Assembly: GCF_020519665.1 (NCBI RefSeq)
Contig: NZ_CP084703.1
Span: 3,410,001-3,474,000, forward strand
From: Bacillus shivajii
Lineage (GTDB): Bacteria > Bacillota > Bacilli > Bacillales > Salisediminibacteriaceae
Length of the DNA: 64,000 nt
Direction: 5' to 3'
Each line of letters opens with the position of its first letter. The stretch's first letter is position 1. A program made the position numbers and the translations under genes. Positions 47,675 through 57,439 of this stretch are shown piece by piece. The notes beneath the pieces are model-generated. The model ran no database searches and had not been told where the DNA came from. It saw only the letters and a list, made by a program, of their open reading frames with translations.

Positions 47675-48268
47675 TCATTGATTTTCTATATCCATCATTT
47701 TATGAATTTGTTGAACAAAGTCTAAACATATACCGAATTCTAATTGTTCGGATACCTTCTTCTCAAAAGTCCCATAAGATGGAACGACGTATTCTTGGAA
47801 GATATTCGTACTATTTTTTGAATGTATATTGTCTTCAGTTTCCATCTGCTTCATGAGAAGAAAATGTTGAAACATAAACAATGTCCCAAGGTGATCGATA
47901 CGTAAAAACTTTTCTTCTGCAAACGGAAGGAACCCTTCTTTCTCATAACGTTTCGCTAACGTTTCTAAAAATGCTGTTTCTGATTGATCATCGTGCTTAT
48001 CATGTAAGTGTGACGCTACATATGGTGGGACATAATGCGGGCCTGGTATATAAAATAGATTCTCGTATTGCACCTTAAATTCTTCATCACTCGTATTTTT
48101 CGACTTAGTGATAATAGGTCCGATTTCTTCTAGAATAATGCTTGGAAGGTCCCTATTTAACAGCTCTTTGACGTGATCAAAGTTACCATAAAAGAAGTGA
48201 GCAAAGAGTAAGAACATATAACTCTCTTCCTCGATCGAAAATGTTCGGTCAGTCACTTCATGGTTCAT
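47675..48268 (-). CDS. TorD/DmsD-family molybdoenzyme chaperone
   Basis: 197 aa cytoplasmic chaperone that holds the catalytic subunit until cofactor is loaded and Tat export can proceed. The family motif region YENLFYIPGPHYVPPYVASH is present in an all-helical protein. It overlaps the catalytic gene by 4 bases and is the last gene of the operon. Confidence 0.9.
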   Translation of the reverse strand: MNHEVTDRTFSIEEESYMFLLFAHFFYGNFDHVKELLNRDLPSIILEEIGPIITKSKNTSDEEFKVQYENLFYIPGPHYVPPYVASHLHDKHDDQSETAFLETLAKRYEKEGFLPFAEEKFLRIDHLGTLFMFQHFLLMKQMETEDNIHSKNSTNIFQEYVVPSYGTFEKKVSEQLEFGICLDFVQQIHKMMDIENQ

Positions 48269-51200
48269 AACTTTCTCACCTCGACTTTCGTATAGAGCTG
48301 TGCAGCAGATCCTCCAATCGGGTCAAATAAACCATTATTCTCTAACGTCTGATCGATACTTAATAAACTATTAGCCGAAAATCCTGCGTCACGATTTTTC
48401 GCGTATAAACCGGATTCTTGTTTTGGTTTGGTAAACTCATATGAAGTGTGACCATAATTTTTCGCTGATCCCGTCCAGTTTCCATCAATTTTAATCGGTT
48501 GAGAACCATAAGCGGTATGACCGAAATTATAGCTACTACCGACTACACCAGGACGAATCCCTTCTGTAACAAGTACTTCGCCTTCTGCTTCATAATCACT
48601 ACCAACTACTTTTACTTTATCTCCATTTTTTAGACCTCTTGCTCTCGCATCTTTACCATTCATCCAAACAGGATTTTCCGAACGAACTTCTCGTAGCCAA
48701 GCACTAGATATATTTCGATGTGTACCGATATGCTTCGCTTTCCAATTTGTCATGACGAGCGGTAAATTACGATCGTACTTAGTTTCATCATATTCTTTTA
48801 TTTGTTCATAGATTGGAACACCAGAATAAAATTCTCCTGTAAATGAATGTTTATTACGTGCAGTCACTTCATCGTAGAAGTTCGCTTGGCCACCATATTT
48901 GTATTTTACATGCTCTCCTTCATATTCCGAGCCTTCAGCTTCAAAACGTCCTCCACGATTTAAAACATAGACGACCTTCGCCCATTCTTCAGGTTTGACT
49001 GCTTGCTTCCAATCATTAAGATCAAAAAACTTCCCTAATGCTTTTTTACGCACCGTTTCAAAAATCTTTTGTTCTTCGTGGTCGGCATTTGGGACAGGTT
49101 CTTCATTATAAGCAATGTTTGCAACCATTTTTAAATAATATTCTTCATACTTGTTTAAAGCACTTCCACCTGTGAAAGCATTATCCCCAGCTCCAGGAAG
49201 TCCCATCTTCTTAATAATATCAATGAAAACATCTTCAACTGGTTTTGCATCAGGAATGACTCTAGTCGTCGGCTGCATAATACTACTTAGCTTAAGAAGC
49301 TGATTCGGATAAATTGTTTCTTGACCGAAACGCTCTAAATATGTGAGATCTGGTAACACATAATCTGACAACTCAGCTCCTTCACTCACCGTTACATCTA
49401 ACGTCACAACGAGAGGAATTTTCTCTTGATCTTTTAAAATATCACGATATTTATGTCCTGCTGGAAACGATAAAATTGGGTTAATGCGATAAATAAACAA
49501 TGCTTTTAAGTCATATGGGTAACCTGTTGCTGCACTTGGAAGTAACTCATGTGATGAATTTCCTGTGACTGGGAACCATGGACGAAGCGCTGGATAACCA
49601 CCATCTTTTTCAAATAACGAACTTTGTTCGTAATTTGATTGTTTACGTGTAATCGGAGTCCCCCAGGGCCTATATCCATCTGGAACAGTGTCCAAATCGT
49701 AGACCCCATTAAATGGTGAATAGTTCGCACCAGAGGAAATACTTCCGCCTTTCCAATCGTAATTTCCGACTAAATGGTTCAATACGTTCATCGCTCGAAC
49801 GCTATAATAGCCATTCGTATGCATCGCATTTCCGCGGTACCCGAAAGCGACAGCCTTCTTCCCATGAGACGTAAACTCTTTTCCTAACTGTTCGATCATT
49901 TGAACTGTAATACCTGTAATCTTCGCATACTCTTTGAGCGATTTTTTCATCACTTCTTCTTTATAAAGGGTAAAAGCAGATTTTACATGCATGCCATTTA
50001 TTGTTGTATCAACTTCAAGTGTGCCTTCATTTACATCTGTTGCTAATACTGGATTGCCACCAGAAATGACGACATACTCTTCTTTACCTATCCCTAAATC
50101 TTTCGCTCTTACTTTCGGCTTCGTTTCATCACTAACATTTATAAGGTAAGTTGCATCACTCCAAGTTGGTTCACCATCTGCTTTAGCTGCATTTTCGTTA
50201 GGGTTTGTTAAATACGTTTGGTCATAACGTTTATGTTCAACAATCCATCTTCCAATTGCTAATGCAAGCGCCCCGTCTGTACCAGGAATCACGGGTACCC
50301 ACATGTCTGCTTTTTCAGCTGATTTACTCAAGCGCGAATCAACAACTGCCATTTTCATTCCACGATCAATGGCATTTGTAATTTGAGGGGCCATCCAGGT
50401 AGGTCCTTTGTTCGCAACAAGTGGATTCGTTCCGAAAACGAGGAGAAACTCTGCCTCATCTAAGTCAGCGTACGTACGGCGTTTATTCCCTTCAAAAGAG
50501 CGATTATTACCAATCACACTACTTACACCACAAATTCCACCGTGGTCATCAAAGTTAATGCTTCCAAACCCCTGCTGCCAAATTCTTGTTCTCGTAAAAT
50601 GTCTTCGGTCTCCACCAAGGCACGCAATTTGATTTGATTTTGGACCGAAATCAGGATGCTTCGTATCAATTAACACATCTTTATACTTTTGATCAAATTC
50701 ACCCTGCGTCATATCATCATTTTTTACTTTTTCCCAATCTCCCATCACTTTTTCTTCTTCTGCATAAGCCCATAATTGCTTTAGGCCAGGTGTATTTAGA
50801 TCATTACTTCCTTCAATAATTTCCTTGTATGCTTGCTCCCAAGAAATCGTTTGCCATTTCCCGCTACCTCTTGGACCAACTCGTTTCATAGGTTTTCTAA
50901 CTCGAAATGCGTCATAAGCTGTTTGAATTCCTGCTTGTCCTTTTAAGCACGTTCTCCCACCACGGAAACCTCTTCCTGCTACAGCAACACTGCCTCCACC
51001 TAATGCAGCAGCTGCCGCTGGTTTTGTATAATCAATTTGACCAAATGGTTTCATCGTAATCGGGCTATAAGGGTTACCGGCAATTTTTCTTACAAGAGAG
51101 GTACATCCTCCTTCAATTCTTCCTTCCTTGACATATGCCTTGATCGTACAATGTGTATTACATTGTTCACACGTCGTATAAATGACATCATTTGCGGTAT

Positions 51201-51375
51201 AATCTTCATAATCCGTACCAATTCCGTGCTCATCATCTGCAAAGACATCTCCACTTGTTATTTGTCTTAATGGACTTCCAAAAAATGGAGAAGCTACTGC
51301 AATCGCACTTAATATTCCAGCCCCTTTCACGAAAGAACGTCGATTCATTTTTTTCTCAAAAACTGGTTTAGCCAT
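48265..51375 (-). CDS. Molybdopterin oxidoreductase catalytic subunit, TtrA/SrdA-like
   Basis: 1036 aa enzyme of the DMSO reductase superfamily, exported by Tat: NRRSFVKGAG is followed by a hydrophobic stretch. Fe-S ligands are C69, C72 and C76 (CEQCNTHC) with the fourth probably C143. C282 in FDDHGGICGVSS is the probable molybdenum ligand. The C-terminal cofactor domain runs to the end. With an Fe-S subunit, an NrfD anchor and gene order B-C-A it matches tetrathionate reductase (ttrBCA) and the Bacillus selenate reductase (srdBCA). The acceptor cannot be settled from sequence; tetrathionate, selenate or polysulfide are candidates. Confidence 0.92.
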   Translation of the reverse strand: MAKPVFEKKMNRRSFVKGAGILSAIAVASPFFGSPLRQITSGDVFADDEHGIGTDYEDYTANDVIYTTCEQCNTHCTIKAYVKEGRIEGGCTSLVRKIAGNPYSPITMKPFGQIDYTKPAAAAALGGGSVAVAGRGFRGGRTCLKGQAGIQTAYDAFRVRKPMKRVGPRGSGKWQTISWEQAYKEIIEGSNDLNTPGLKQLWAYAEEEKVMGDWEKVKNDDMTQGEFDQKYKDVLIDTKHPDFGPKSNQIACLGGDRRHFTRTRIWQQGFGSINFDDHGGICGVSSVIGNNRSFEGNKRRTYADLDEAEFLLVFGTNPLVANKGPTWMAPQITNAIDRGMKMAVVDSRLSKSAEKADMWVPVIPGTDGALALAIGRWIVEHKRYDQTYLTNPNENAAKADGEPTWSDATYLINVSDETKPKVRAKDLGIGKEEYVVISGGNPVLATDVNEGTLEVDTTINGMHVKSAFTLYKEEVMKKSLKEYAKITGITVQMIEQLGKEFTSHGKKAVAFGYRGNAMHTNGYYSVRAMNVLNHLVGNYDWKGGSISSGANYSPFNGVYDLDTVPDGYRPWGTPITRKQSNYEQSSLFEKDGGYPALRPWFPVTGNSSHELLPSAATGYPYDLKALFIYRINPILSFPAGHKYRDILKDQEKIPLVVTLDVTVSEGAELSDYVLPDLTYLERFGQETIYPNQLLKLSSIMQPTTRVIPDAKPVEDVFIDIIKKMGLPGAGDNAFTGGSALNKYEEYYLKMVANIAYNEEPVPNADHEEQKIFETVRKKALGKFFDLNDWKQAVKPEEWAKVVYVLNRGGRFEAEGSEYEGEHVKYKYGGQANFYDEVTARNKHSFTGEFYSGVPIYEQIKEYDETKYDRNLPLVMTNWKAKHIGTHRNISSAWLREVRSENPVWMNGKDARARGLKNGDKVKVVGSDYEAEGEVLVTEGIRPGVVGSSYNFGHTAYGSQPIKIDGNWTGSAKNYGHTSYEFTKPKQESGLYAKNRDAGFSANSLLSIDQTLENNGLFDPIGGSAAQLYTKVEVRKL

Positions 51376-52651
51376 GATCTTTCACCTCATCCTCTTTAAG
51401 TTCTAACGGTAACCACCTTGCTCCTAATGTATAAAGAATTAATCCCATAGACACGACACCAATCGAGCTTAACCATTCAACCCAATTTGGGAAGTAATAC
51501 CCGTGTGGCAGTTGACTGAACGATTGTACGATTTGTGTTGGAACAACGATGTTAAAACGAACGCCTATAATTCCAATCACAACAAGAATAGCTGCGGTTG
51601 TTAATGCTTTAACTGAAGTGTTCGTTCGTTTACTCATGACTAAATAGATCGGAACAACAGCCCCTAAAAAGATTTGCACTCCCCAGAACGACCACGACAT
51701 CGGTCCTGTAAACATCACTGCTAATACTTCATTTTTATCTGGTTTCATCGATAAACCAGCTACGAGAAATTCGTAAAACTCAAGTACTAAATCGATCACT
51801 AGGAAGAAAATCATTAACACTGCAAGGCTCTTAATCATGTTCACATCGACCGATAACTTCTTTACTTTCCTTTGGATGACATACATCGCAATTAATAATG
51901 CCGTACCAGAAACAAGCGCTGAAACGACGAAGATAATTGGGAATAGCGGCGTATTCCAATATGGTTGAGCTTTAACAGCCGCAAACAATGTCCCTGTACC
52001 ACCATGTACACCAATAATGGCTATTGGAATTCCAATGATCCCTAATATTCTCATCCAATGATGATCCTTTTTCATCGAAACTTCAGATGTATCTTCACTT
52101 CCTAATCGAAGCAAATTCGCAATTTTCTTTTTGATCCCTTTACCGTGTTTCGCAAGATTAATTAAATCGACTCGCATTGCAAACCAAAGCTCTGTCGCAA
52201 GAAGAACCATATAAATTAAGTAAAAACGAACTTCCCACGACAAAACACTTATGACATTCCAATAAGCCATCGCATTAAACGCTCGCTCCATTCTTCCTAA
52301 ATCGAGAAGAATAAACGTTAACGCAACGACCATACAAATAAGTGCGGTAAATAGCGCCTGGCGACCAACGCGTTCGTATTGCTCCATTCCAAAAACGAAA
52401 ATTAATGTTGATAATAGAAACGCTCCTGCACTTAGTCCTACGAAAAAAATGTAAAAAGCAACCCAAGCTCCCCATGGGACGAACGTATTTAAGTTCGTTA
52501 CTGCCAAACCTTCAATCGCTCTATAAGCAATTGCTCCTCCGCCGGCAATGAGCATAACAATAAGTGTTGTCATCCATAATTTGAATCTTTTATTTAAATG
52601 GTCAGTAGATAATCCTTCTTGATTCTTTAAAGCCATTTTCTGACTCATCAA
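51368..52651 (-). CDS. NrfD/PsrC-type membrane anchor subunit
   Basis: 427 aa with about nine or ten membrane segments; passes electrons from menaquinol to the Fe-S subunit. Seen: VPWGAWVAFYIFFVGLSAG and MFTGPMSWSFWGVQIFLG, typical of NrfD proteins. It overlaps the catalytic gene by 8 bases and follows the Fe-S gene by 18. Confidence 0.93.
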   Translation of the reverse strand: MMSQKMALKNQEGLSTDHLNKRFKLWMTTLIVMLIAGGGAIAYRAIEGLAVTNLNTFVPWGAWVAFYIFFVGLSAGAFLLSTLIFVFGMEQYERVGRQALFTALICMVVALTFILLDLGRMERAFNAMAYWNVISVLSWEVRFYLIYMVLLATELWFAMRVDLINLAKHGKGIKKKIANLLRLGSEDTSEVSMKKDHHWMRILGIIGIPIAIIGVHGGTGTLFAAVKAQPYWNTPLFPIIFVVSALVSGTALLIAMYVIQRKVKKLSVDVNMIKSLAVLMIFFLVIDLVLEFYEFLVAGLSMKPDKNEVLAVMFTGPMSWSFWGVQIFLGAVVPIYLVMSKRTNTSVKALTTAAILVVIGIIGVRFNIVVPTQIVQSFSQLPHGYYFPNWVEWLSSIGVVSMGLILYTLGARWLPLELKEDEVKDHG

Positions 52652-52669
52652 AAGTCCCCCCTCTATTTA

Positions 52670-53527
52670 TTACCTTAAGTAATACACGCGTGGTTCTGTG
52701 CCATACTCTTCTTTTAATCTGAACGCGCGTGAACTGTTTGCAAGCTTTGATACGACACTTTCTGGATCATTTAAATCACCGAAATATCTTGCATCCCCAA
52801 TACAAGTTTCTACACAGGCTGGTTCTTCCCCACGTTGCAAGCGGTGAAAGCAAAATGTACATTTTCTTACCGTACCAACAGGTGCTTTCCCACTTTTTCT
52901 CTCACCTCGGTCGATCCCATGATCTGGTGCAGTGACATTTCCATATCCAAGCATTTCTTCGTAATCTTCACCGAAATCGAAGCTTCTTGCTCCATAAGGA
53001 CAAGCGACCATACAGTACCTGCATCCGATGCATCGATCCGTATCTTGAACCACAATTCCATCTTCTGCTTTATACGTTGCGCGTACCGGACAGACAGCAG
53101 CACATGGTGGCTTATCACAATGCATACACGGTCTTGGAATGTTCGTTCTCGAGACATTTGGAAATGTTCCTTCTTCTTTAATAAAGACTTGATTGTAACT
53201 AACACCAGGTGGTGTTAAGTTCTCGGCTTTACAAGAAACGGTACACGTTTCACAACCAACACACTTTTTTAAATCAATGACCATTCCCCACTTTTGACCA
53301 GTTGTTGGTTCAGTAGCTTGAGCAACTTCTAATTTCTGATTAAACTCTTTACTTACCGACTCTTGATACTTCTTTACAAATGTCTCTTCATTGATCTCTC
53401 CACGTGATAACTTCCTAGCATCTTCTGCCATATTCAATCCAAGTGTCGTATCGTATCTCGATTCTCTTAAAACCTCTTCCCCATTTACTTCTGCTTTTTC
53501 TAAAAGCTCGTCATATATGTTTTTCAT
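52670..53527 (-). CDS. Four-cluster ferredoxin subunit of the molybdoenzyme
   Basis: 285 aa electron-transfer subunit. Cys groups: C89/92/95/99 (CVGCETCTVSC), then CMHCDKPPCAAVCP, CIGCRYCMVACPYG and CTFCFHRLQRGEEPACVETC, enough for four [4Fe-4S] clusters. There is no Tat signal; it probably travels bound to the catalytic subunit. The 80-residue N-terminal part before the first cluster is longer than in many relatives. Start ATG follows GGAGGGGG. Confidence 0.93.
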   Translation of the reverse strand: MKNIYDELLEKAEVNGEEVLRESRYDTTLGLNMAEDARKLSRGEINEETFVKKYQESVSKEFNQKLEVAQATEPTTGQKWGMVIDLKKCVGCETCTVSCKAENLTPPGVSYNQVFIKEEGTFPNVSRTNIPRPCMHCDKPPCAAVCPVRATYKAEDGIVVQDTDRCIGCRYCMVACPYGARSFDFGEDYEEMLGYGNVTAPDHGIDRGERKSGKAPVGTVRKCTFCFHRLQRGEEPACVETCIGDARYFGDLNDPESVVSKLANSSRAFRLKEEYGTEPRVYYLR

Positions 53528-53554
53528 CGTATCCCCCTCCTAAAAAAATACTTG

Positions 53555-53731
53555 TTACAAGCGATGATCCTCTTCATCTCTATCATTCGTTAATTCTTTT
53601 GTTGATTTTTTAAACTCTTTTAACGTATCACCTACTGCTCTCCCCATTTCTGGTAGCTTCTTCGGTCCAAAAATGATGAGTGCAATGATTAATATTAAAA
53701 TGAGTCCTGGAATTCCGATATTTGTTAACAC
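53555..53731 (-). CDS. tatA: TatA/E-type twin-arginine translocase subunit
   Basis: 58 aa. One membrane helix ([20 protein letters not shown]), the FGPKKLPE hinge, an amphipathic helix ([13 protein letters not shown]) and an acidic tail: a complete TatA. Start GTG 53731 is set by GGAGG 7 nt upstream; the longer frame from 53809 crosses the sigma-54 promoter. First gene of the molybdoenzyme operon, evidently a dedicated pore component for its export. No tatC is in view. Confidence 0.93.
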   Translation of the reverse strand: MLTNIGIPGLILILIIALIIFGPKKLPEMGRAVGDTLKEFKKSTKELTNDRDEEDHRL

Positions 53732-53765
53732 GATACTCCCTCCTTTTTCTTTCACTTTATTTAAA

Positions 53766-53781
53766 TGCAAGTTCCATGCCA
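53766..53781 (-). promoter_or_regulatory. Sigma-54 (-24/-12) promoter of the molybdoenzyme operon
   Basis: TGGCATGGAACTTGCA on the minus strand matches TGGCAYRNNNNTTGCW at every fixed position. The transcript would start near 53755, 24 nt before the tatA start. The next upstream gene encodes an NtrC-type activator. Confidence 0.88.
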
Positions 53782-53786
53782 AAAAC

Positions 53787-53829
53787 AAAAAAAAGCGTAC
53801 TTGAAACAATCAAATTGTTCCAAGTACGC
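53787..53829 (-). terminator. Terminator of the regulator gene
   Basis: On the minus strand GCGTACTTGGAACAAT pairs with ATTGTTTCAAGTACGC around TTG (one mismatch), followed by eight T. It isolates the regulator operon from the sigma-54 promoter 6 nt downstream. Confidence 0.93.
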
Positions 53830-53943
53830 GCCATATCAAAGTTAATTAGTCTTTTATTTTTATTTCGAACCCTTCAATTCCACAAAAGGAGTTTCTATCA
53901 TATTTAAAATAAACGAAGTCTATGCCAATTTGACACGACGAAA

Positions 53944-53956
53944 TGTCATCATGACG
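53944..53956. promoter_or_regulatory. Possible enhancer site for the NtrC-type activator
   Basis: GTCATCATGAC is a perfect 5-1-5 palindrome about 165 bases upstream of the sigma-54 promoter, a usual distance for an upstream activating sequence. Only one copy was noticed. Confidence 0.3.
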
Positions 53957-53972
53957 TAAGAGTGAGATACGT

Positions 53973-55334
53973 TTATTTCGGAGAGATCTGATATTGTTCG
54001 ATTTTCCGATAAATATTTCGGACACTAATTCCTAAGACTTTCGCTGCTTCTGATTTATTCCAGTCTGTAAAAGTAAGGACTGCATCGATATGTTCTTTTT
54101 CAACTTCCTCAAGCGTTCTCGTTAGCTTATCATTAGAGAAAGCATAATTTCCACTTACCTGACTCTTTACATGTCCTGGCAATAGCAAGTCTCCTAGCTT
54201 AATTTTAGTCCCTTGACTTAATAGACACCCTCTTTCCAAAATATGAAACAACTCTCGAACATTGCCTGGAAATTGGTACTGCTGTAGGTGCTTTAAGGCA
54301 TCTTCCGATAATTCAAATGTTTGACCACCTGTCTTTTTTGATTCTAAGAAAAACTGTACAAGTGAAGGAATGTCTTCAGTTCTTTCCCTTAACGGAGGGA
54401 CCGTAATCTTTAACACTTGTAAACGATAAAATAAATCTTCTCGAAAATTCGCTTTTTTAACTTCTTCTTCCATATCTCGGTTCGTTGCCGTAACAACGCG
54501 GACATTGACTTTTCGTTCTTTCACTTCTCCAACTCTACGAAATTCTCCAGTTTCAAGAAAACGTAGTAACTTCACTTGTGTATCTAATGGCATTTCACCG
54601 ATTTCATCAAGAAAAAGTGTACCATTATGAGCAACTTCAACAAGACCCTTTTTCTCTTTTTGTGCTCCGGTAAATGCCCCTTTTGCATGACCGAATAATT
54701 CACTTTCTAGTAGCTGATCTGGTAAAGCGCCTGAATTTATTGCAATAAATGGCTCATCTTGCCTGCTGCTCCAATAATGAAGGGCTTTTGCAAAGAGCTC
54801 CTTCCCTGTCCCGCTTTCTCCTTCTACGAGAATAGAAACATCACTGTTAGCGACCTTCGCAGTTAACTCTTTTGCCTGTTGCATTAGTGGTGAATCTCCA
54901 ATTATATGAAATGATTGCTCTTTTGCATGAAATAACCGACGGATATTTTCATTTTCTTCTTTAAGTTGCTTTTTTTCATACGCTTTTTTTATAGAAACTT
55001 CCACCTCAGCTAAATTATACGGTTTCGTTAAATAATCATAAGCACCTTTTTTCATTGCATCTATTGCTGTTTCAATCGTTCCGTGCCCAGTTAACATGAT
55101 CACTTCTAGTAATAGACCCTCATTTTTGATTCGCTCAAGTAAGGATAAACCATCCATCCCCTCCATTCGGATATCAAACACCCCGACATCAAATGTTTCA
55201 TCTTTTAATTGTTCAAGAGCTTCCTCAGCTGATGCTACTCCTTTTGCCTTAATCCCTTTTCTGTTTAGTCTACGAACGAGTAGCTCCATTAAATCTTGTT
55301 CATCATCTACGACTAATACCCTTATTTCATTCAT
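53973..55334 (-). CDS. NtrC-family sigma-54 response regulator
   Basis: 453 aa. Receiver with D54 (VGVFDIRMEG), AAA+ domain with Walker A GESGTGKE (172-179) and the sigma-54 contact loop GAFTGA (219-224), and a Fis-type HTH at the end (LTFTDWNKSEAAKVLGISVR). It overlaps the kinase gene by 4 bases. The promoter 190 bases further on has a perfect sigma-54 sequence, so its target is very probably the molybdoenzyme operon. Confidence 0.95.
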   Translation of the reverse strand: MNEIRVLVVDDEQDLMELLVRRLNRKGIKAKGVASAEEALEQLKDETFDVGVFDIRMEGMDGLSLLERIKNEGLLLEVIMLTGHGTIETAIDAMKKGAYDYLTKPYNLAEVEVSIKKAYEKKQLKEENENIRRLFHAKEQSFHIIGDSPLMQQAKELTAKVANSDVSILVEGESGTGKELFAKALHYWSSRQDEPFIAINSGALPDQLLESELFGHAKGAFTGAQKEKKGLVEVAHNGTLFLDEIGEMPLDTQVKLLRFLETGEFRRVGEVKERKVNVRVVTATNRDMEEEVKKANFREDLFYRLQVLKITVPPLRERTEDIPSLVQFFLESKKTGGQTFELSEDALKHLQQYQFPGNVRELFHILERGCLLSQGTKIKLGDLLLPGHVKSQVSGNYAFSNDKLTRTLEEVEKEHIDAVLTFTDWNKSEAAKVLGISVRNIYRKIEQYQISPK

Positions 55335-57439
55335 TTGTCTTCTCCTTTCTCGTCTTCTTCGTTTTTATATGGGAGAATCACTGTAAATGTCGTACCTTCA
55401 CCTTTCACACTATCGACATCAATTCTTCCTCCAAATTGTTCGATAATGCCATAACATACAGAAAGCCCTAGTCCTGTACCTTTTCCGACTGGCTTTGACG
55501 TATAAAACGGGTCAAACAGTTTCGATAAGTCCGCTTCGTCTATGCCGGTACCACTATCTTTAAATACAACTTCAATTTGATTTTCATTCTTGTTAAAAGT
55601 AGCACCAATTTGAAGCTTCCGCTCCTCTTCGCTTTCCATCGCATCGATGGCATTTTGAATGAGATTCACAAACACTTGACTTAGTTTAAGAGAATCGCCT
55701 TCAAGTTCAGGTAACGTTTCGTTGACGTTGATAGATAAAGATACGTGATGTTTTTTTAACGTATGTCTCACTAACGCTAAGCTTTCCTTAACGACTTTTT
55801 TGACATCAATCTTTTCTGAAGACCATTGTGACTTTCTCGAAAAGTTCAAAAGGTTAGTCGTGATTTCTTTACAACGGTCAATGTTCTTTCTCATAATTTG
55901 CAAGTATTCTTCCATTTCTCCACTTTGAATAAAGTCTTCTTTTTCTTCAATGATTCGATCTGAAAGGTCTTCCGCATAAACTTGAACGGATGCAAGTGGA
56001 TTATTCACTTCATGCGCAAAACTTGATGCCATTAACCCTAAAGCACTTAACTTATCTGTTTGAATTAGTTTCTCTTCCATCTTCTTCTCTTCTGTAATAT
56101 CTTCCATTACAACAAGTGCCTCACGCTCACCATCTGCTGTATGTTTTAATGGATATAACCGATGGCGAAAAATCCTTGTTTCTCCACCATCATCTTTTTT
56201 CATGATCATGTCATCTAATTTTTCTAAATGGTGGGATTCATTTAAGGGACAAGAATAACAAGGCGACGTTTCATCATTAAACAATTTAAAACAAGGCAGC
56301 TGCCTCTCTTTACCAATCCACTTTTCAAGCGTTGGGTTCATCCAAGAAACTGTATAGTCACTTTTTACGATAGCTAAACCTGCTTCCATACTGTTTACAA
56401 CGATATCAAGTCTTTCTTTCTCTTGAAGAATGCGGTCTGATTTCTCTTTAATTTCCTTACTCATTTCATTAAATGCTACCGTCAATTCTCCAAACTCATC
56501 TTTTCTCGTTACTTCCATTTCCTTAGGAAAATAACCGTATTTTAACTTTCGCATCCCACTTTGCAACATTTCAATTGGCCTTACAAAGTTAAGCCCAGCA
56601 AATATACTAATTAAACTTACGACTAAGATGACTAATACGACCGTGAATACCCCTCGTCGAATCATTTCATATACAGGGGCAAGCATTTCACTCCTTGGCT
56701 GCTCTATTACGAGCTCCCAATGAACCTTTTCTATTGGGATTCTCACTTGTATATACTCCTCTCTTTCTACCGCACTTCGATCGTCTTGTTGCCATAGTTG
56801 AGAGTAATCTTTATGAGCAATGATTCTTTCTTGTTCATCTAATAAAAAAAGTAAGGCTCCTTCCTCAAACTGGTATGAAGCAAGATCACCAATTACTTTT
56901 TGTAGCTGTATTGAAATACCGAGAAAATGTTCTTCTTCATGACTGTGACCATTTCTGGTAATTAACTGAAGGTATGGTTGACCAAACTCATTAAAATCGA
57001 CTTCACTAAAAACCCAATCATTCTCATATGCCGCAGTGATTAAGTTCATATCATTCGGCCAGCGTTCCTGTGGGTCCCATTGGTTTAATTCGTAACGAGA
57101 AACTCGTAAAAGTGGATGCCCTTCACCATTAAGCAAAACAACATCATCAATGGAATCTTGCTCTTTTAATAATGTATAAAAAATCCCCTTTTGTTCTTCT
57201 ACCTTTTCGATACTGCTTACCATCTTTAAGCGTTGATACGTTTCATCAATTTCATTAAATATGTCATTTGCAAAGCCTTCTGCAATAAGTTGCTGTTGTT
57301 TACTAGAACGAGATTCGACTTCTTTCATTGTTTCATATAAATAATAAGTAGAAATTAATAGAAGTGGGATCGTAGACATCATCATGCCAAAAAGGAGAAC
57401 TTTAAAACGAATCGACTGTAAGTGAAATCTCTTTTTCAT
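55331..57439 (-). CDS. Sensor histidine kinase with extracellular sensor, HAMP and PAS domains
   Basis: 702 aa. Two membrane helices (about 12-33 and 265-287) enclose a dCache-like extracellular domain. HAMP (about 290-340), then a PAS domain containing CFKLFNDETSPCYSCP, a three-Cys group that could bind metal or a cluster. HisKA has the phospho-His in FAHEVNNPLASVQ; HATPase has VFKDSGTGIDEADLS and GKGTGLGLSVC. It overlaps the genes on both sides by 4 bases, so binding protein, kinase and regulator are made together. Confidence 0.94.
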   Translation of the reverse strand: MKKRFHLQSIRFKVLLFGMMMSTIPLLLISTYYLYETMKEVESRSSKQQQLIAEGFANDIFNEIDETYQRLKMVSSIEKVEEQKGIFYTLLKEQDSIDDVVLLNGEGHPLLRVSRYELNQWDPQERWPNDMNLITAAYENDWVFSEVDFNEFGQPYLQLITRNGHSHEEEHFLGISIQLQKVIGDLASYQFEEGALLFLLDEQERIIAHKDYSQLWQQDDRSAVEREEYIQVRIPIEKVHWELVIEQPRSEMLAPVYEMIRRGVFTVVLVILVVSLISIFAGLNFVRPIEMLQSGMRKLKYGYFPKEMEVTRKDEFGELTVAFNEMSKEIKEKSDRILQEKERLDIVVNSMEAGLAIVKSDYTVSWMNPTLEKWIGKERQLPCFKLFNDETSPCYSCPLNESHHLEKLDDMIMKKDDGGETRIFRHRLYPLKHTADGEREALVVMEDITEEKKMEEKLIQTDKLSALGLMASSFAHEVNNPLASVQVYAEDLSDRIIEEKEDFIQSGEMEEYLQIMRKNIDRCKEITTNLLNFSRKSQWSSEKIDVKKVVKESLALVRHTLKKHHVSLSINVNETLPELEGDSLKLSQVFVNLIQNAIDAMESEEERKLQIGATFNKNENQIEVVFKDSGTGIDEADLSKLFDPFYTSKPVGKGTGLGLSVCYGIIEQFGGRIDVDSVKGEGTTFTVILPYKNEEDEKGEDK

